The translations under genes were made by a program, and so were the position numbers. Positions 1 to 10,604 of a DNA stretch of 64,000 nucleotides are shown piece by piece. The stretch is from Neostapfia colusana (Eukaryota; Streptophyta; Magnoliopsida; Poales; Poaceae), in contig JASWHV010000012.1 of NCBI GenBank assembly GCA_030760725.1, positions 78,938,968 through 79,002,967 on the forward strand, given 5' to 3'. How positions within the stretch are numbered: position 1 is the first letter of the stretch; each line of letters begins with the position of its first letter. The notes beneath the pieces are model-generated. The model saw only the letters and a program-made list of their open reading frames with translations, was not told where the DNA came from and did no database searches.

Positions 1-524
1 ACCAGCGAGTTAGATCGGAATTTCCGAGCTTAGATCGGCCAGAATTCGCCGGAGAAGTATCGGTTCTCACCGGAGAAAAAAACAGCCGATCGCGTGGGAA
101 AAACAGAACGAGGCCGGGGTTTTTATAGACGGGGGAGGGCGGCGGGGTGGTTTAGATCATGTCCGCGTCGCCTACGAACAGAATTCAGCGGGGATACGAC
201 AAAATCCCGATCGGTTTTGATTCGCGTGCGAGGGAGTCCGACGCTGGCGCGAGGTAGACGACGATCGGGTGGGCCCCGCCTGTCAGCAGCGTGCGCGGCT
301 GCGGACTGGCGCGGGCGCTGGCTGGGCCGGCTGGTGGGTTTCGGCCCACTGGCCGGTTTTTTTCTGTTTTCTCTTTTTCTTTTTCTATTTCTTTTCTGAT
401 TTGAGTTTAATTTGAATTCCAGTTTGAATTTGAATTTTTGCAAAACATGCAACACGTCCAAGAAATTTTAAATTCCCCTCTTAACATGATTTAGGGTTTT
501 GAATCAAAATTTTGGGGTGTTACA
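1..524 (-). mobile_element. Partial Tekay-type gypsy LTR (edge of a larger insertion)
   Basis: This is the reverse complement of the first ~530 bases of the LTR at 35683-36214. It reads from the window edge to the LTR terminus, seen here as GGGGTGTTACA ending at 524. It includes the TATA region and the GC-rich leader of that LTR. Right after 524 the sequence becomes a copia RT gene, so this LTR was inserted into that element. Whether it is a solo LTR or the 5' end of a full element lies outside the window. It differs from the two LTRs at 35683 and 44931 at many positions, so it is a separate, older insertion. Open frames here are LTR leader and not genes. Confidence 0.9.
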
Positions 525-1085
525 CTTCACATCGCCAAGCCATCAAAAGGATTCTCAGGTACCTACATGGAACTCAAGAATTTGGCATTTTTCTTCCTCA
601 ACCGTTTCTTTGAAAGCTTTTTCGGATGCTGATTTTGGGGTTGTAGGATTGATAGGAAAAGTACTTCGGGTGCTTGTCATTTTCTTGGTAATTCACTTGT
701 TGCTTGGTGCTCTAGAAAACAAAGTTCAGTTGCACAATCCACGGCCAAATCTGAATATGTAGCTGCGGCTAGCGCTTGCTCACAAATTCTTTGGATTGTT
801 CAAACACTTAAGGACTATAGGGTTGATTTAGATAGTGTTCCACTGTTTTGTGATAACACTAGTGCAATTTGTATTGCTAAAAACCCCGTGAAACACTCTA
901 GAACTAAGCACATTGACATTAGGTATCACTTTCTTCGTGATAATGTTGAAAAAGGAAACATTGTGCTTCACCATGTCGATACCGAACAATAATTGGCTGA
1001 TATTTTTACAAAACCTTTGGATTTCACTCGTTTTTGTTTCATTCGTAGTGAAATAGGGGTTATGCATCCTCATGGCTTAAATTGA
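525..1085 (+). pseudogene. Copia pol remnant: end of RT and RNase H
   Basis: Aligns by eye with 58742-59309 of copy 3. Recognisable pieces are the ADFG segment after the RT, the DRKST-like and SSRKQ-like RNase H region, and the SRTKHIDIRYHFLRD motif near 896-942, followed by the terminal frame ending in TGA at 1083-1085. The frame is broken by small deletions near 590-660 and by a TAA at about 988-990 where the sister family has a glutamine codon. Everything 5' of the RNase H region was separated by the LTR insertion. It encodes nothing functional. Confidence 0.85.
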
Positions 1086-2070
1086 GGGGGAGTTTTTGAA
1101 ACTTTAAAAGTCTATGTGTGAATCTGAAACTAAAATAATATGAGCATAGTATTTCATACATATATGACTTTGTGATTCCTTTTACAGGCTGAAAGTTCTT
1201 ACTACATTACTCATGTTATACATTTTGTAGTTTTTGCCATGACTAGTAATTGGAATAATTACTTATACTAAATCTGGTCATGATCGAACTTTCTTGCTGT
1301 TTTGAACTTGTTGCGTGCTCACAAGTGCTTTTAATCATAAAAAATTAATCAAGTGATCAGCTCACATGTTGAGTTTTCAAATAAAAAATTGAGAAAAGAT
1401 CAAGAGAATATGCATGCATCGCATTTCTTCTTTTGAGATTGCTTATCATTGCACTAAGATATGAACTTGGAAGGAATTGTGTATGACTAAAACCATGTCC
1501 TTAAGCTTCTGATTGTCAAATGACATAGGCTTGGCTTGGTTGGTTAGAATAAGACTGATGCGGCATATAATCTCTTGCAAATATCATATGGTCAACTTTG
1601 TGCCTTAAATGATTATGAATAATAAAAATGCAGCAACAAGTGTCATGTTTTCAAGTTTTGAAATAGTTGAGTAAGGGAGATCATGACTTGCTTAAACTGA
1701 AAAATACATTTGATCTCTAGCATGGCTTACACTACTTTATGTATCTCATTGATGTGATAGTGTAAGTAACCTGATAGTATGACTTGGATGAGCTTTGTTT
1801 TGTATGTATATGTTATAATATGCTCATAACATTTAAAAATTTCTCTTTTGAACCTTGCTGAATACATTGTCAAAGGGGGAGAAATATGTATAAGGAGAGA
1901 TTTTTTTTACACTTTGCATATGTTATACACTTTCTTCCTTCTCTGATTTTAAAAAATGGGGAGAAATTAATAAAGGGGGAGAAATGAGTTTTCAAAGATT
2001 TTCAAAACTTTTCATAAGCCAATGTTCGGATTTTAATTGGTGTTGCCAATGCATTCATCAAGGGGGAGAT
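1086..2070 (+). other. Sirevirus 3' non-coding tract with multiple polypurine-tract motifs
   Basis: No coding potential. The tract holds several copies of a GGGGGAGA motif (about 1084, 1873, 1974 and 2061); the last abuts the LTR and is the expected plus-strand primer. The same ~1 kb tract is conserved in the two sister copies. Multiple PPT-like motifs between pol and the 3' LTR are a known hallmark of Sireviruses. Confidence 0.75.
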
Positions 2071-3659
2071 TCTGAGACCTATGTGTGCTGAATACATTGG
2101 CAATTAGGATAAAAGTTAGCATTAACATTCAAAGTTTTGAATATTGCCAAAACATTCTTCTGTGGCAAGGTCCGACAAGTTCTTTGTTAGGTCCGCCAAG
2201 TGTTGGCAAGGTCCGACGCATGGTCCGGAGAGCTCCTGCAAGGTCCGAAGAGTTTCTGTGAGGTCCGGAGCTTGTTTTTAGGGAGCTCCCGTGAAGTTCA
2301 ACTCGTAGAACTGCAGCGTCTTGTTTTTGCTTTTAACTCGCAATGTTTCAAACTTGCTTTATGGGAAGGTTTGCTTAGTATTAATTTGCTAAGTTTTTGG
2401 TGTGTTTTGTTGGTTATGGCTGTTATCATTTGATATGGTTTGTAACATGCTTATGTGACGTGCTCATGTAAGGTGTTGTGGTTTTTGAACTAACGTGAGT
2501 CAAGTCGAGGACTTGTGCTCGGAAGAATTGGTTGTTTATTCAAGTGCAGGTGTTGCTTGAGTTCAAGACATGGCTGGTGACGGGATCCTTGGACTAGTCT
2601 CAGGGAGGAGATGAGGTTCCAACAACCAAGTTCGGGAGGAGCTGTGGTTGAGTTGATCGGGAGGTCGCACAACATGTTTGGATCAAGGGCAGTGCATATG
2701 AAGGTTGCGTGTATGTCGTTGGAAGGTGTTTGCACGTGTGCAAGGAGTGCATGGACGTGGCAACATTGTTCCAAGGCGTGATGAAGAGAAGTGGACGTAA
2801 AGAATTGGTCGGAAAGGTCCAACCGATTGGATTGCGTACTCAGGCTGAGGCTAAGTCGGATATGGCTCAAATATGGAAGATTTGAGTTGGTTATGATAGG
2901 ATTTCGTGCTAGGCACGAAGTTGAGTTGTTTTAGGAATGTTTAGAACGTTGCTAAGGTGTTTGGAAGTCTCACGATTGCTTCTATCTGCGAATAGGAGAG
3001 TCCTGAGCAGTTATGGTAAGTTAGGATACGAGTCTGAGGGCTGGCTATAAAAGCAAGAGAGGCCAGAGCTCTCGTGGGTAGAGAACTTTGGGCTGTTCCT
3101 CTTGTGTTTCTATTGAATAAAGTTCATAGTTTCGAGGAGTTTTTGTGCCTTGTTCGTCCGACTTGTTTTTCGTCAAGTCTTTCTCGCTGAGTTTCTGGAC
3201 AGACCGACATTGCTTCGGTGTTTCGTTCATAACTCGAGTTTTACAGATCCGATTGACGTGATTCTTTTTGGGTTGTCTTCAAAACTCAATTATCTATCAT
3301 CTGTGAAATTTTCACGAGCTTTGGATCTGTAGTTTTTGAGATACACGAGTTTCTTTGCAGCGTTGCAGATCTGTTTTATATCGGGTAGAACAGATTGATC
3401 TTCGTCTAATGTTTTGATCGTATCTCAAGTTTTACTTCGTGTTTTCAAGTGATTCTTGTTGCATTAGATCCGTGACTTGATTCTCTACCTCTCTACTTGA
3501 TTTGTCACGGTTGAACACGTTTGAAAACACTTGCACACACGGTTTCTTTAACCGATTGATTTTTTGCTGAGGGGTTTTTGTTGTTTCCGCTGCGAAAAGT
3601 TTTAATCTACCATTCACCCCCCCCCTCTGGTAGCTTTTTACGTGCTCTTCGATCCTACA
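2071..3659 (+). repeat. Sirevirus A copy 1, 3' LTR
   Basis: A 1.59 kb LTR that begins TCTGAGACC, a mutated TGTGAGACC, directly after the polypurine tract, and ends CGATCCTACA. It matches the LTRs at 18103-19744 (inverted), 52145-53739 and 60304-61903. The 5' 250 bases carry a cluster of AGGTCCG(A/G) and CTCCGG motifs. Its open frames are not genes. Confidence 0.9.
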
Positions 3660-3744
3660 TACCCTCATCCGTGGCTTTTGATACCAATCTGTGTTTCCTA
3701 TTTAGGCGTGTAACCCACCGTCAACCGTGGCTCTGATACCAATC
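3660..3744 (-). other. Family D leader fragment with primer-binding site
   Basis: On the minus strand this reads LTR end, then GATTGGTATCAGAGCCAC, complementary to the 3' end of initiator methionine tRNA. A second, similar unit lies at about 3680-3693. It corresponds to the first two units of the longer array at 7753-8175. It is cut at 3659/3660 by the Sirevirus insertion. Confidence 0.8.
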
Positions 3745-4056
3745 TGTGACGCCCTCAATTCTGTGGAAAACCACGGAACCGAGAACTGATGCATATGTGT
3801 GCCCAGGATGTTCATCACACATACAAATATGTTCCACAAACTGAATTCAGAATATATAACCACGAATAACAGAGTTTATTACAATGTCTCATGAGTCTTA
3901 GACTCATGCTCACAGCGGAAGTCTTAATCTAACAGCAGAAGTCTTTATTCTAGCAATGGAAGTCTTCTAACTAATGCGGAAGCAATCTAAGCAGTAGCGG
4001 CTCCATCTCTACTCCATCCCCACAGGCAAGGTTGAGTACAGATTACACGCCTAATG

Positions 4057-5738
4057 CTAAACTTGGTCTTCATAGAAATCTTCTCCTGTTGCTGATGATG
4101 AAATAATGCAAGTTTGAGTACAATGATGTACTCAGCAAGTGCAGAAAAATATGATATGTAGCTCATAACAAGGTAGGTATAAAAAGGCTTATTGTAGAAA
4201 GCAAAGTTATTTATCAAAAACATGATAAAACAGCAACTCATCTTTACGTGAATGTAATCCCAACATGTATTAAAATACCAATCATACCTCCATTATGTTC
4301 ATTACCTTTCATGTCACAACCAGACATCAATCAATCTCATTCTTGCTCATGAATATCTCCTCGTATTCGCTACCATCTCACGAATACCATCTCGTATTCG
4401 CTACCATTTCATCTTCATAACTTTGTCTCCCATCGCGACCAACCTTGTTGACATGACTCAACAGTCATGCAACCCATCTTATCACCCGGACTCAACAGTC
4501 CCGAAAACAAAACCATCCAAAACCAATAACCATATCCAATAACCATCCCAACTAATCATGGAAGTTGGCCAGGCGCTCGTGACCGTAAGCTTGGCTATCA
4601 TGATAGTTTTAGAACTCTGCAGAGTTTGCACCTCTTTACCACAAGTTTGTAATTTTGTCACCCGTCGGCGACTGCAGAACCTCCATTATACCAGTACACA
4701 ACCGTCGGTGTATGGTCAAGAGATCACAAAATAGCCTTTACAAAGGGGTTACTAGATGTATGGACTCACTAAGGTTTCACCGGCAGGCTAGAATCTCCAA
4801 CTCTCCCACCCACGGCCCCCCTCTTGTGCCATGCAGTTCCCAGGGCAGTCCTCACTCGACTCCCGTTCCCCGCGCCTTCCACGGTCCATAACAATCTAGC
4901 AACTTACCTAATTAGTCAGCTGAGCCGCACCCATACTTGGCCTTGTGGTGGCACTGTTATCCTTGCATGTGCTCGCATGAACCGGTCCTTAGATCTACGG
5001 CAAGTAAACCACCATCTCTTTCTACCTCATGCACAAACCCAGGCTTGCCTAGATCTCCCTCCGATCCATGTTCATTAACATCATCAGTTTCTCAGTATCA
5101 TTACGAGTGCAGTTAGCTAGACACATCTATCTCGCTTCCCAATCCCATGGACTCAGCGAAGCATAAAAGTAAAAAACCATACCCGACTCATAAACATCCC
5201 TGGCGACAAGGGTGGTGTAACCAAAGCTAGTAAACTCCTATAAAAGGGTTTCCCATCATGTTTGACTCAGCACACACGCCTTTTCACAAAACAAAATGGT
5301 TTTTCCCAAAACATAGGATCAATATGGTCAAGGGCACTTGCCTTGTTCTTGCGGTTCCGGTTGCTCTTGGATCTCGAAACCTTGTTGTTGCAGCTCGTTG
5401 TAGACAGCTCCCTGAGCTTGTCCTGCTATACAGGATCATGCACATACAAGATCCACAGCAATCAATATCATGCACAAACTTTAACTAGATGCGATGATGC
5501 ATATGCTTGCTATCCTATAGTCAATTTTATTAGATCGGTTTGTACGTGTTCTTGCATGGTTTTATGATGAACAGAGGTGTTCGGATCAAATGTGGATGTG
5601 GCAATGATCTTGTCTTTTAGATCAACCCAATCAACAAGTGATCTGTCCACGAGAAAGCTTCTGTTCGAAAGGAATCGGAAAACAGATGCAAGGAAAACAC
5701 GATGATGTCGTAAGGTGATATTGGAGGCCCACCTTACG
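4057..5738 (-). other. Candidate spliced small ORF inside the left family D LTR
   Basis: Read on the minus strand. Exon 1 ends at 5738 before a GTAAGG donor (5732-5737). Exon 2 is 5422 to 5342 (81 bases, preceded by TATAGCAG). It ends in front of GCAAGT, the classic GC-AG donor. Exon 3 starts at 4085 after CAACAG and stops at TAG 4057-4059. Both introns fall after the first base of a codon, and the frame stays open across all three exons. Exon 2 encodes a Gln/Glu-rich peptide; exon 3 ends in YEDQV. The frame has no ATG from the TATA box to the first donor. The right LTR (8490-10210) shows the same structure. Translation is unproven. Confidence 0.45.
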
Positions 5739-6119
5739 TTCTTCTTGGTCTCGGGGTCCTTCTCTTAGCAAGACAGATCGTTGGGGCTTTCTTCCAGCGA
5801 TCTTTCTCGACTGAACTCCGGTGGTGGGTTTACTCGACGAGTTGGGGCTAGGGCTCTAAGTTGTCGGCTCAGGAGTTGGAAAAGAAGTTCGTGGTTTTGG
5901 TCAGAGGTTCTGGGTTCTATTTATAATCAGGAGAAGAAGAGTCTTAATCTGATTGGATTTCGAATAAGAGTTCTATTCAGATTGTCGTTGAATCTTTACG
6001 ACTTATCTTTAGTTGATTTGGTGTGGTAACATTGTGGAATTCAGGTCGGTTTCTCCTCCGTACCGGTATTTCTACGCGTACAGAATCCAAAAACCGTTCC
6101 AGAACTCGTTACCTCCGTG

Positions 6120-6840
6120 GTGATGAGCTCCGAAAGCTCCACGTGTCCACCGGGGCCTGGTCTCCCCTTTTCCGCAGAGTCGAGCTCCGGTTGTGCCGCG
6201 TGTCAAGCGAGCGAGACCTCCCTCTCCTTTGGAGGTGAGCTCCATCTACGCCACGTATCCTGGTGGTCGGGACCTCCTCTCTATTCAGAGGTGGCTCCGC
6301 GCATGCCACGTATCAGTGCCGGACCTTCCCTCTCTTCGGAGGTGGCTCCGGGTGTGCCACGTGTCCTAACAGCGTCAGACTTCCTTTCTTCTCAGAGACG
6401 AGCTCCGAGGTTGACACGTGTCCAACAGTGACGGACCTCCCGGAGGTAAGCTCTGGTGGCGACATGTGTCCAATAGTAGGAGCATATCCTGAATGTACCT
6501 GACAGACCAAAATTTTTAATGAAAAAAAAGATATTCAATTTGACTGGACTTTACACTTTATTTAAGAACTGGACCTCTCGGAGGTGAGCTCCGAGATCGG
6601 CACGTATCCCGCGCGACTGGTCCTCTGATTTCCACGGTGACTAGCTCCTAAGGTGACACGTGTCCTGCGGTACTGGCCTCGCTTCTTCGTAGAGGCTAAG
6701 CTCCGGGGCAACACGTGTCCCACGGGGTCGGACCTCTCCCCCTTTGCAGAGATGAGCCCCGATCCTGCCACGTAGCCAGTTTAGCGGCGGACCTCTCCTC
6801 ATTGGCGGAGATGAGCTCCGAAGGCGCCACGTGGCCAGCG
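6120..6840 (-). promoter_or_regulatory. Tandem box array (CACGTGTC/G-box-like) upstream of the left family D LTR TATA box
   Basis: About a dozen degenerate ~55-base units, each with a GAGCTCCG segment, a (C/A)CACGTGTCC-like box and a CGGACCTC segment. Boxes are visible near 6141, 6196, 6252, 6307, 6357, 6412, 6467, 6599, 6655, 6709, 6768 and 6828. One unit is replaced by an AT-rich ~90-base segment at about 6478-6567. In the element's direction the array sits a few hundred bases upstream of TATAAAT (5919-5925). CACGTG is the core of plant G-box/ABRE sites; activity here is inference. Confidence 0.65.
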
Positions 6841-6990
6841 GGCCGCGGAAGTTGTCTTCGGCGCCCTCTGTGAACTGGATTCGGCTCTTTTGGCTATCTT
6901 TTTGATATTTTCTCTGTTCCCACTTCTTTTAAAATGCTTTCTCTTCATGAAACATGAATACATGCAGAAACCAAAAATAAGGGTGTCACA

Positions 6991-7477
6991 AATGAAATCA
7001 GAAACTCTCCTTGAACTCATTCCAAGTGATCGTCTCCGGGTCGATATGAGCGTTACACAGCGCATCCCACTAGTCAGCGGCAGCTCCCATGAGTTGGTGC
7101 GACACGAAGAGAACCTTCTCCTGGTCATTGCACTGGACGATGGCGAGCTTCTTCTCCATAGACTTCAACCAGTCGTCGGCCTCCATGGGGTCATTAGCTT
7201 GAGCAAAAGTAGGTGGTCGAGTTCTCATGAACTCTCCCAGCCTGTTGTGAGCCGGTGGTGGTGGCGGTGGTGGCGGTGGTGCCGGAACGGGGTTGTCGTT
7301 GTTGGCCTGCAGCTGACCCAAAGTTTGGATCATGGTTTGCATAAGCTGATTCTGCATGGCCATCAACCATTCCAGGTTGTTTTCAACAGCTCCAGGGTTG
7401 ACAAAAACTTCATCGTGGCCATCCTCTTGGTTGCCGCGGATGTTCCTTCCTTGGCGGTTAGCGTTTCCTCTCACCAT
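6991..7477 (-). pseudogene. Partial gypsy gag (family D)
   Basis: Begins at ATG 7475-7477 and runs leftward. The product is a Tekay-type Gag N-terminus: a basic start, a run of prolines (about residues 67-76), then LGEFMRTRPPTFAQ and a DDWLKSMEKKL segment that match the gag of the element at 40417. The frame meets TAG just after residue 135, where the homologue has tryptophan. It stays recognisable to about 6999 and then runs directly into the LTR at 6990. The C-terminal half of gag, the zinc knuckle and all of pol are missing. An ORF on the opposite strand (6890-7483) is its shadow. Confidence 0.85.
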
Positions 7478-8166
7478 CTGTGAGAGAGAATGGAATAGAA
7501 TAGAGGTTAGAAGTTTAGATAGATCCCCCTATCTATATGCATCAAGGTAGATGGACTATATATATTAGCCCATATGAGGATGTGAACAAATGTCGAGGCA
7601 TCTCACCTCTTTCCTACTTATGTGTGGATATGGACAACGCTGAGACGTCCCACAACCCACACTAAGCATACAATCACAAGCAATCATCACAAGGCTCAGC
7701 AGAAAACTCCTATTCAGGGCTTATTCAATGGGAGTCCTATGTGGTTTAGGGTGATACAAATCTGTGACTTCGCCCTATGTCCAGGTGGTTTGAGGTGACA
7801 CCAATCTGTGATCCAACTATGGCTTCTTCTAGGCTTGCATCCTATGTCAAGGTGGTTCCAATGCCAATCTATGAATCCTAGGCTTGCATCCTATGGTCAG
7901 CGTAGCTCCTAAAACCAATCTGTTACTAGGGGTGCATCCTAGGGTCAACGTGGCTCTATAACCAATATGTGAGCATTCTAGGTTTGTGACCTACAGTCAA
8001 CCGTGGTAGCTTGATACCAATCTTTGACCAGGCATGGCAGCTCTAATATCAATCTGTGACCTATCTAGGTGTGTGATCTATGATCAACCCGTGGCAGGTT
8101 GATACCAATTTGTGTTTTCTATCTAGGCGTATAACCTACCGTCAACCTGTGGCTCTGATACCAATC
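7478..8166 (-). repeat. Family D leader with tandem array of LTR-end/primer-site units
   Basis: On the minus strand, directly after the LTR, there are about nine degenerate copies of CACAGATTGGTATCAGAGCC, the LTR terminus joined to the tRNA-iMet primer site. They are spaced roughly 32-63 bases apart. Plus-strand positions are about 7753, 7797, 7860, 7912, 7957, 8013, 8045, 8101 and 8157. The unit next to the LTR (8157-8175) is the perfect one; the others decay with distance. Spacer segments also repeat (CATCCTATG, GTCAACCGTGG). The part from 7478 to about 7740 is plain leader with nothing recognisable. Confidence 0.75.
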
Positions 8167-8489
8167 TGTGACGCCCCGATTCTGTGGAAAACCACGGAAC
8201 CTGAAACTGATGCGTATGTGTGCCCAGGATGTTCATCACACATACACATATCATCCACAAACTGAATTTCAGAATATATATAACCACGAATAACAAGGTT
8301 TATTACAATGTTTCATGAGTCTTGGACTCATGCTAGCAGTGGAAGTCTTAATCTAGCAGTGAAAGTTTTTATTCTAGCAGTGGAAGTCTTCTAACTAGTG
8401 CGGAAGCAAACTAAGCAGCAGCAGCAGCAGCAGCTCCATCTCTACTCCATCCCCACATGCAAGGTTGAGGACAGATTACACACCTAATC

Positions 8490-10210
8490 CTACACTTGGT
8501 CTTCATAGTATTCTTCTCCTGTTGCTGATGATGAAGTAATAATGCAAGTTTGAGTACAATGATGTATTCAGCAAGTGCGGGAAAATATGTTATGTGGCTC
8601 ACAACAAGGCAGGTATAAAAATGCTCATTGCAGAAAGCAAAGTTTATTTCTCAAAACACGATAAAAACAGCAACTTAGCTTTAAGTGAATGTAATCCCAA
8701 CATGTATTAAAATACCAAGATACCTCCATTATGTTTCATCTCTTCCATGTCTCAACCAGACATTGCTCATGAATACCATCTCGTATTCACTACCATCTCA
8801 CGAATACCATCTCGTATTCGCTACCATCTCACGAATACCATCTCGTATTCGCTACCATTCAATTCCGTCCCATTTTGAGACCAAATCTCATTGCCATGAC
8901 TCAACAGTCATGCAACCAATCTTATCACCCTGACTTAACAGTCCCGAAAACCAAACCATAACCAAAAACCATAATCTAAAACCAAATACCATCCAAAACC
9001 ATTTCAAAAATCATACCAACTAATCATGGAAGTTGGCCAGGCGCTCGTGATCGTAAGCTCGGCTATCATGATAGTTTTAGACTCAGCAGAGTTTGTACCA
9101 CTTTACCCACAAGTTTATGATTCCGTCACCTGTTGGCGACTACAGAACCTCCATTATACCAGTACACAACCATCAGTATATGGCCAGGAGATCACAAAAT
9201 AGCCTTTACAAAGGGGTTACTAGATGTATGGACTCACTAAGGTTTCACCGGCAGGCTAGAATCTCCAATTCTCCCACCCACGGGCCCTTTTGTGCCATGC
9301 AGTTCCCAGGGCAGTCCTCACTCGACTCCCATTCCCTGAGCCTTCCACGGTTCATAACAATCTAGCAACTTACCTAATTACTCAGCTAAGTCACGCCCAT
9401 ACTTGGCCTTGTGGTGGCACTGTTATCCTGGCATGTGCTCGCATGAACTGGTCCTTAGATCTACGGCAAGTAACCACCATCTCATTCTACCTCATTAACA
9501 AACCAAGCTTGCCTAGATCTCCCTCTGATTCATGTTCATTAACAACATTAATTTCTCATTATTCTTACGAGTGCAGTTAGCTAGACACATCTATCTCGCT
9601 TCCCGTATCCCATGGACTCAGCAAAGCATAAAAGCAAAAAAAAAAACATACCCAACTCATAAACTTTCCCGGTGACAAGGGTGGCTAACAAAACTAGTAA
9701 AGTCCTATGAAAGGGTTTCCCATCAAATTGACTCAAGCACACACACGTTTTCACAAACAAAACAGTTTTCCAAAAACATGGGATCAATATGGTCAAGGGG
9801 CACTTGCCTTGTTCTTGCGGTTCCTATTGCTCGAATTCTTGCTGATGTAGTCCGTCGTAGGTAGCTCCCTGAGCTTGTCCTTCTATTCATGATTACTCAC
9901 ATACAAGATTCACAGCAATCAATATCATGCACAAACTCTACTTTAAGATGCAATGATGCATATGCATGCTAATCCTATGATGCAGTATTAGATCGGTTGT
10001 ACGTGTTCTTGCATGGCTTGCATGGGTTTTACTATGAACAGAGGTGTTCGGATCAATTATGGACGTGGCGATTATCTTGACTCAAGATCTAGATCAGACC
10101 GATCAACACGTGATCTGTCCACGAAAAAGCTTCTGTTCAAAAGGAATCGAAGAACAGATGCAAAGAAAACGTGATGATGTCGTAAGGTGGTATTGGAGAT
10201 CTACCTTACT
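8490..10210 (-). other. Candidate spliced small ORF inside the right family D LTR
   Basis: Same layout as 4057-5738. Exon 1 ends at 10210 before GTAAGG. Exon 2 runs from 9879 down to 9808 (72 bases, nine shorter than in the left LTR, so in frame) and ends before GCAAGT. Exon 3 starts at 8518 and stops at TAG 8490-8492. All joins are phase 1. One in-frame TAG lies inside exon 2, so this copy is probably dead. Exon 3 again ends in YEDQV. Frame preservation despite indels is the argument for past coding function. Confidence 0.4.
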
Positions 10211-10604
10211 TCCCTCGGGCTTTTCCTCAGGTCGTCGGCTCTCCTCCAGCGATGGCAATTGTGATCCCGGCTCATCGGCGGTCTCTTCGGTGGTCAAACT
10301 CCGGCGAAGGTGTTTACTCGGCGAGCTGGGGGCTAGGTCTCTAAGTTGTCGGCTCAGGAGGTGGAAAAGAAGTTCGTGGTTGCGGCCAAAGGTTTTCGGT
10401 TCTATTTATAACCGGGAAGAGAAGAGTCCTACTCTGATCGGAATTCGAATAAGAGTCCTATTCAAATGGTTTTTGAATCTTAACAACTTATCTTTAGTTG
10501 ATTTGGTGCGGTAGCAACATGGAATTCGTGTTGGTTTCCTCTCGTACCGGTATTCCCACGTGTACAACAGCAAAAACCGCTTCAGATCTCGTCACCTTCT
10601 CGGT

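Larger units (their letters stand above)
525..3659 (+). mobile_element. Sirevirus A copy 1, 3' part (Ty1/copia)
   Basis: The 3' third of a copia element of the same family as 11541-19744 and 52145-61903: end of RT, RNase H, a 1 kb non-coding tract with GGGGGAG motifs, and a complete 3' LTR. It is cut at 525 by the LTR insertion on its left; the corresponding uninterrupted position in copy 3 is near 58742. The right end (CCTACA, 3659) abuts the leader of the family D element, so this copy was inserted into family D. Sirevirus membership is inferred from the repeated polypurine motifs between pol and the LTR and from the gag/pol type of its sister copies. Confidence 0.9.
3745..6990 (-). repeat. 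Family D LTR, left copy
   Basis: Plus-strand ends are TGTGACGCC (3745) and GGGTGTCACA (6990), giving TG...CA termini in either reading. About 3.25 kb. In the element's direction it contains the box array (6840 down to 6120), a TATA box (minus-strand TATAAAT at 5919-5925), a GC-rich leader, and an AT-rich remainder. It is homologous to 8167-11540 and more distantly to the Tekay LTR; for example both hold an ACTCTGCAGAGT segment. It abuts gag sequence at 6991 with no polypurine tract, so the adjoining internal region has been deleted. Confidence 0.85.

Noticed and set aside
6478..6567. AT-rich insertion in the left family D box array as a possible MITE
   Set aside because: I could find no terminal inverted repeat or flanking duplication; it may simply be a replaced or diverged unit.
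6890..7483. 197-codon plus-strand ORF rich in Ser/Trp
   Set aside because: Exact antisense shadow of the family D gag on the minus strand.
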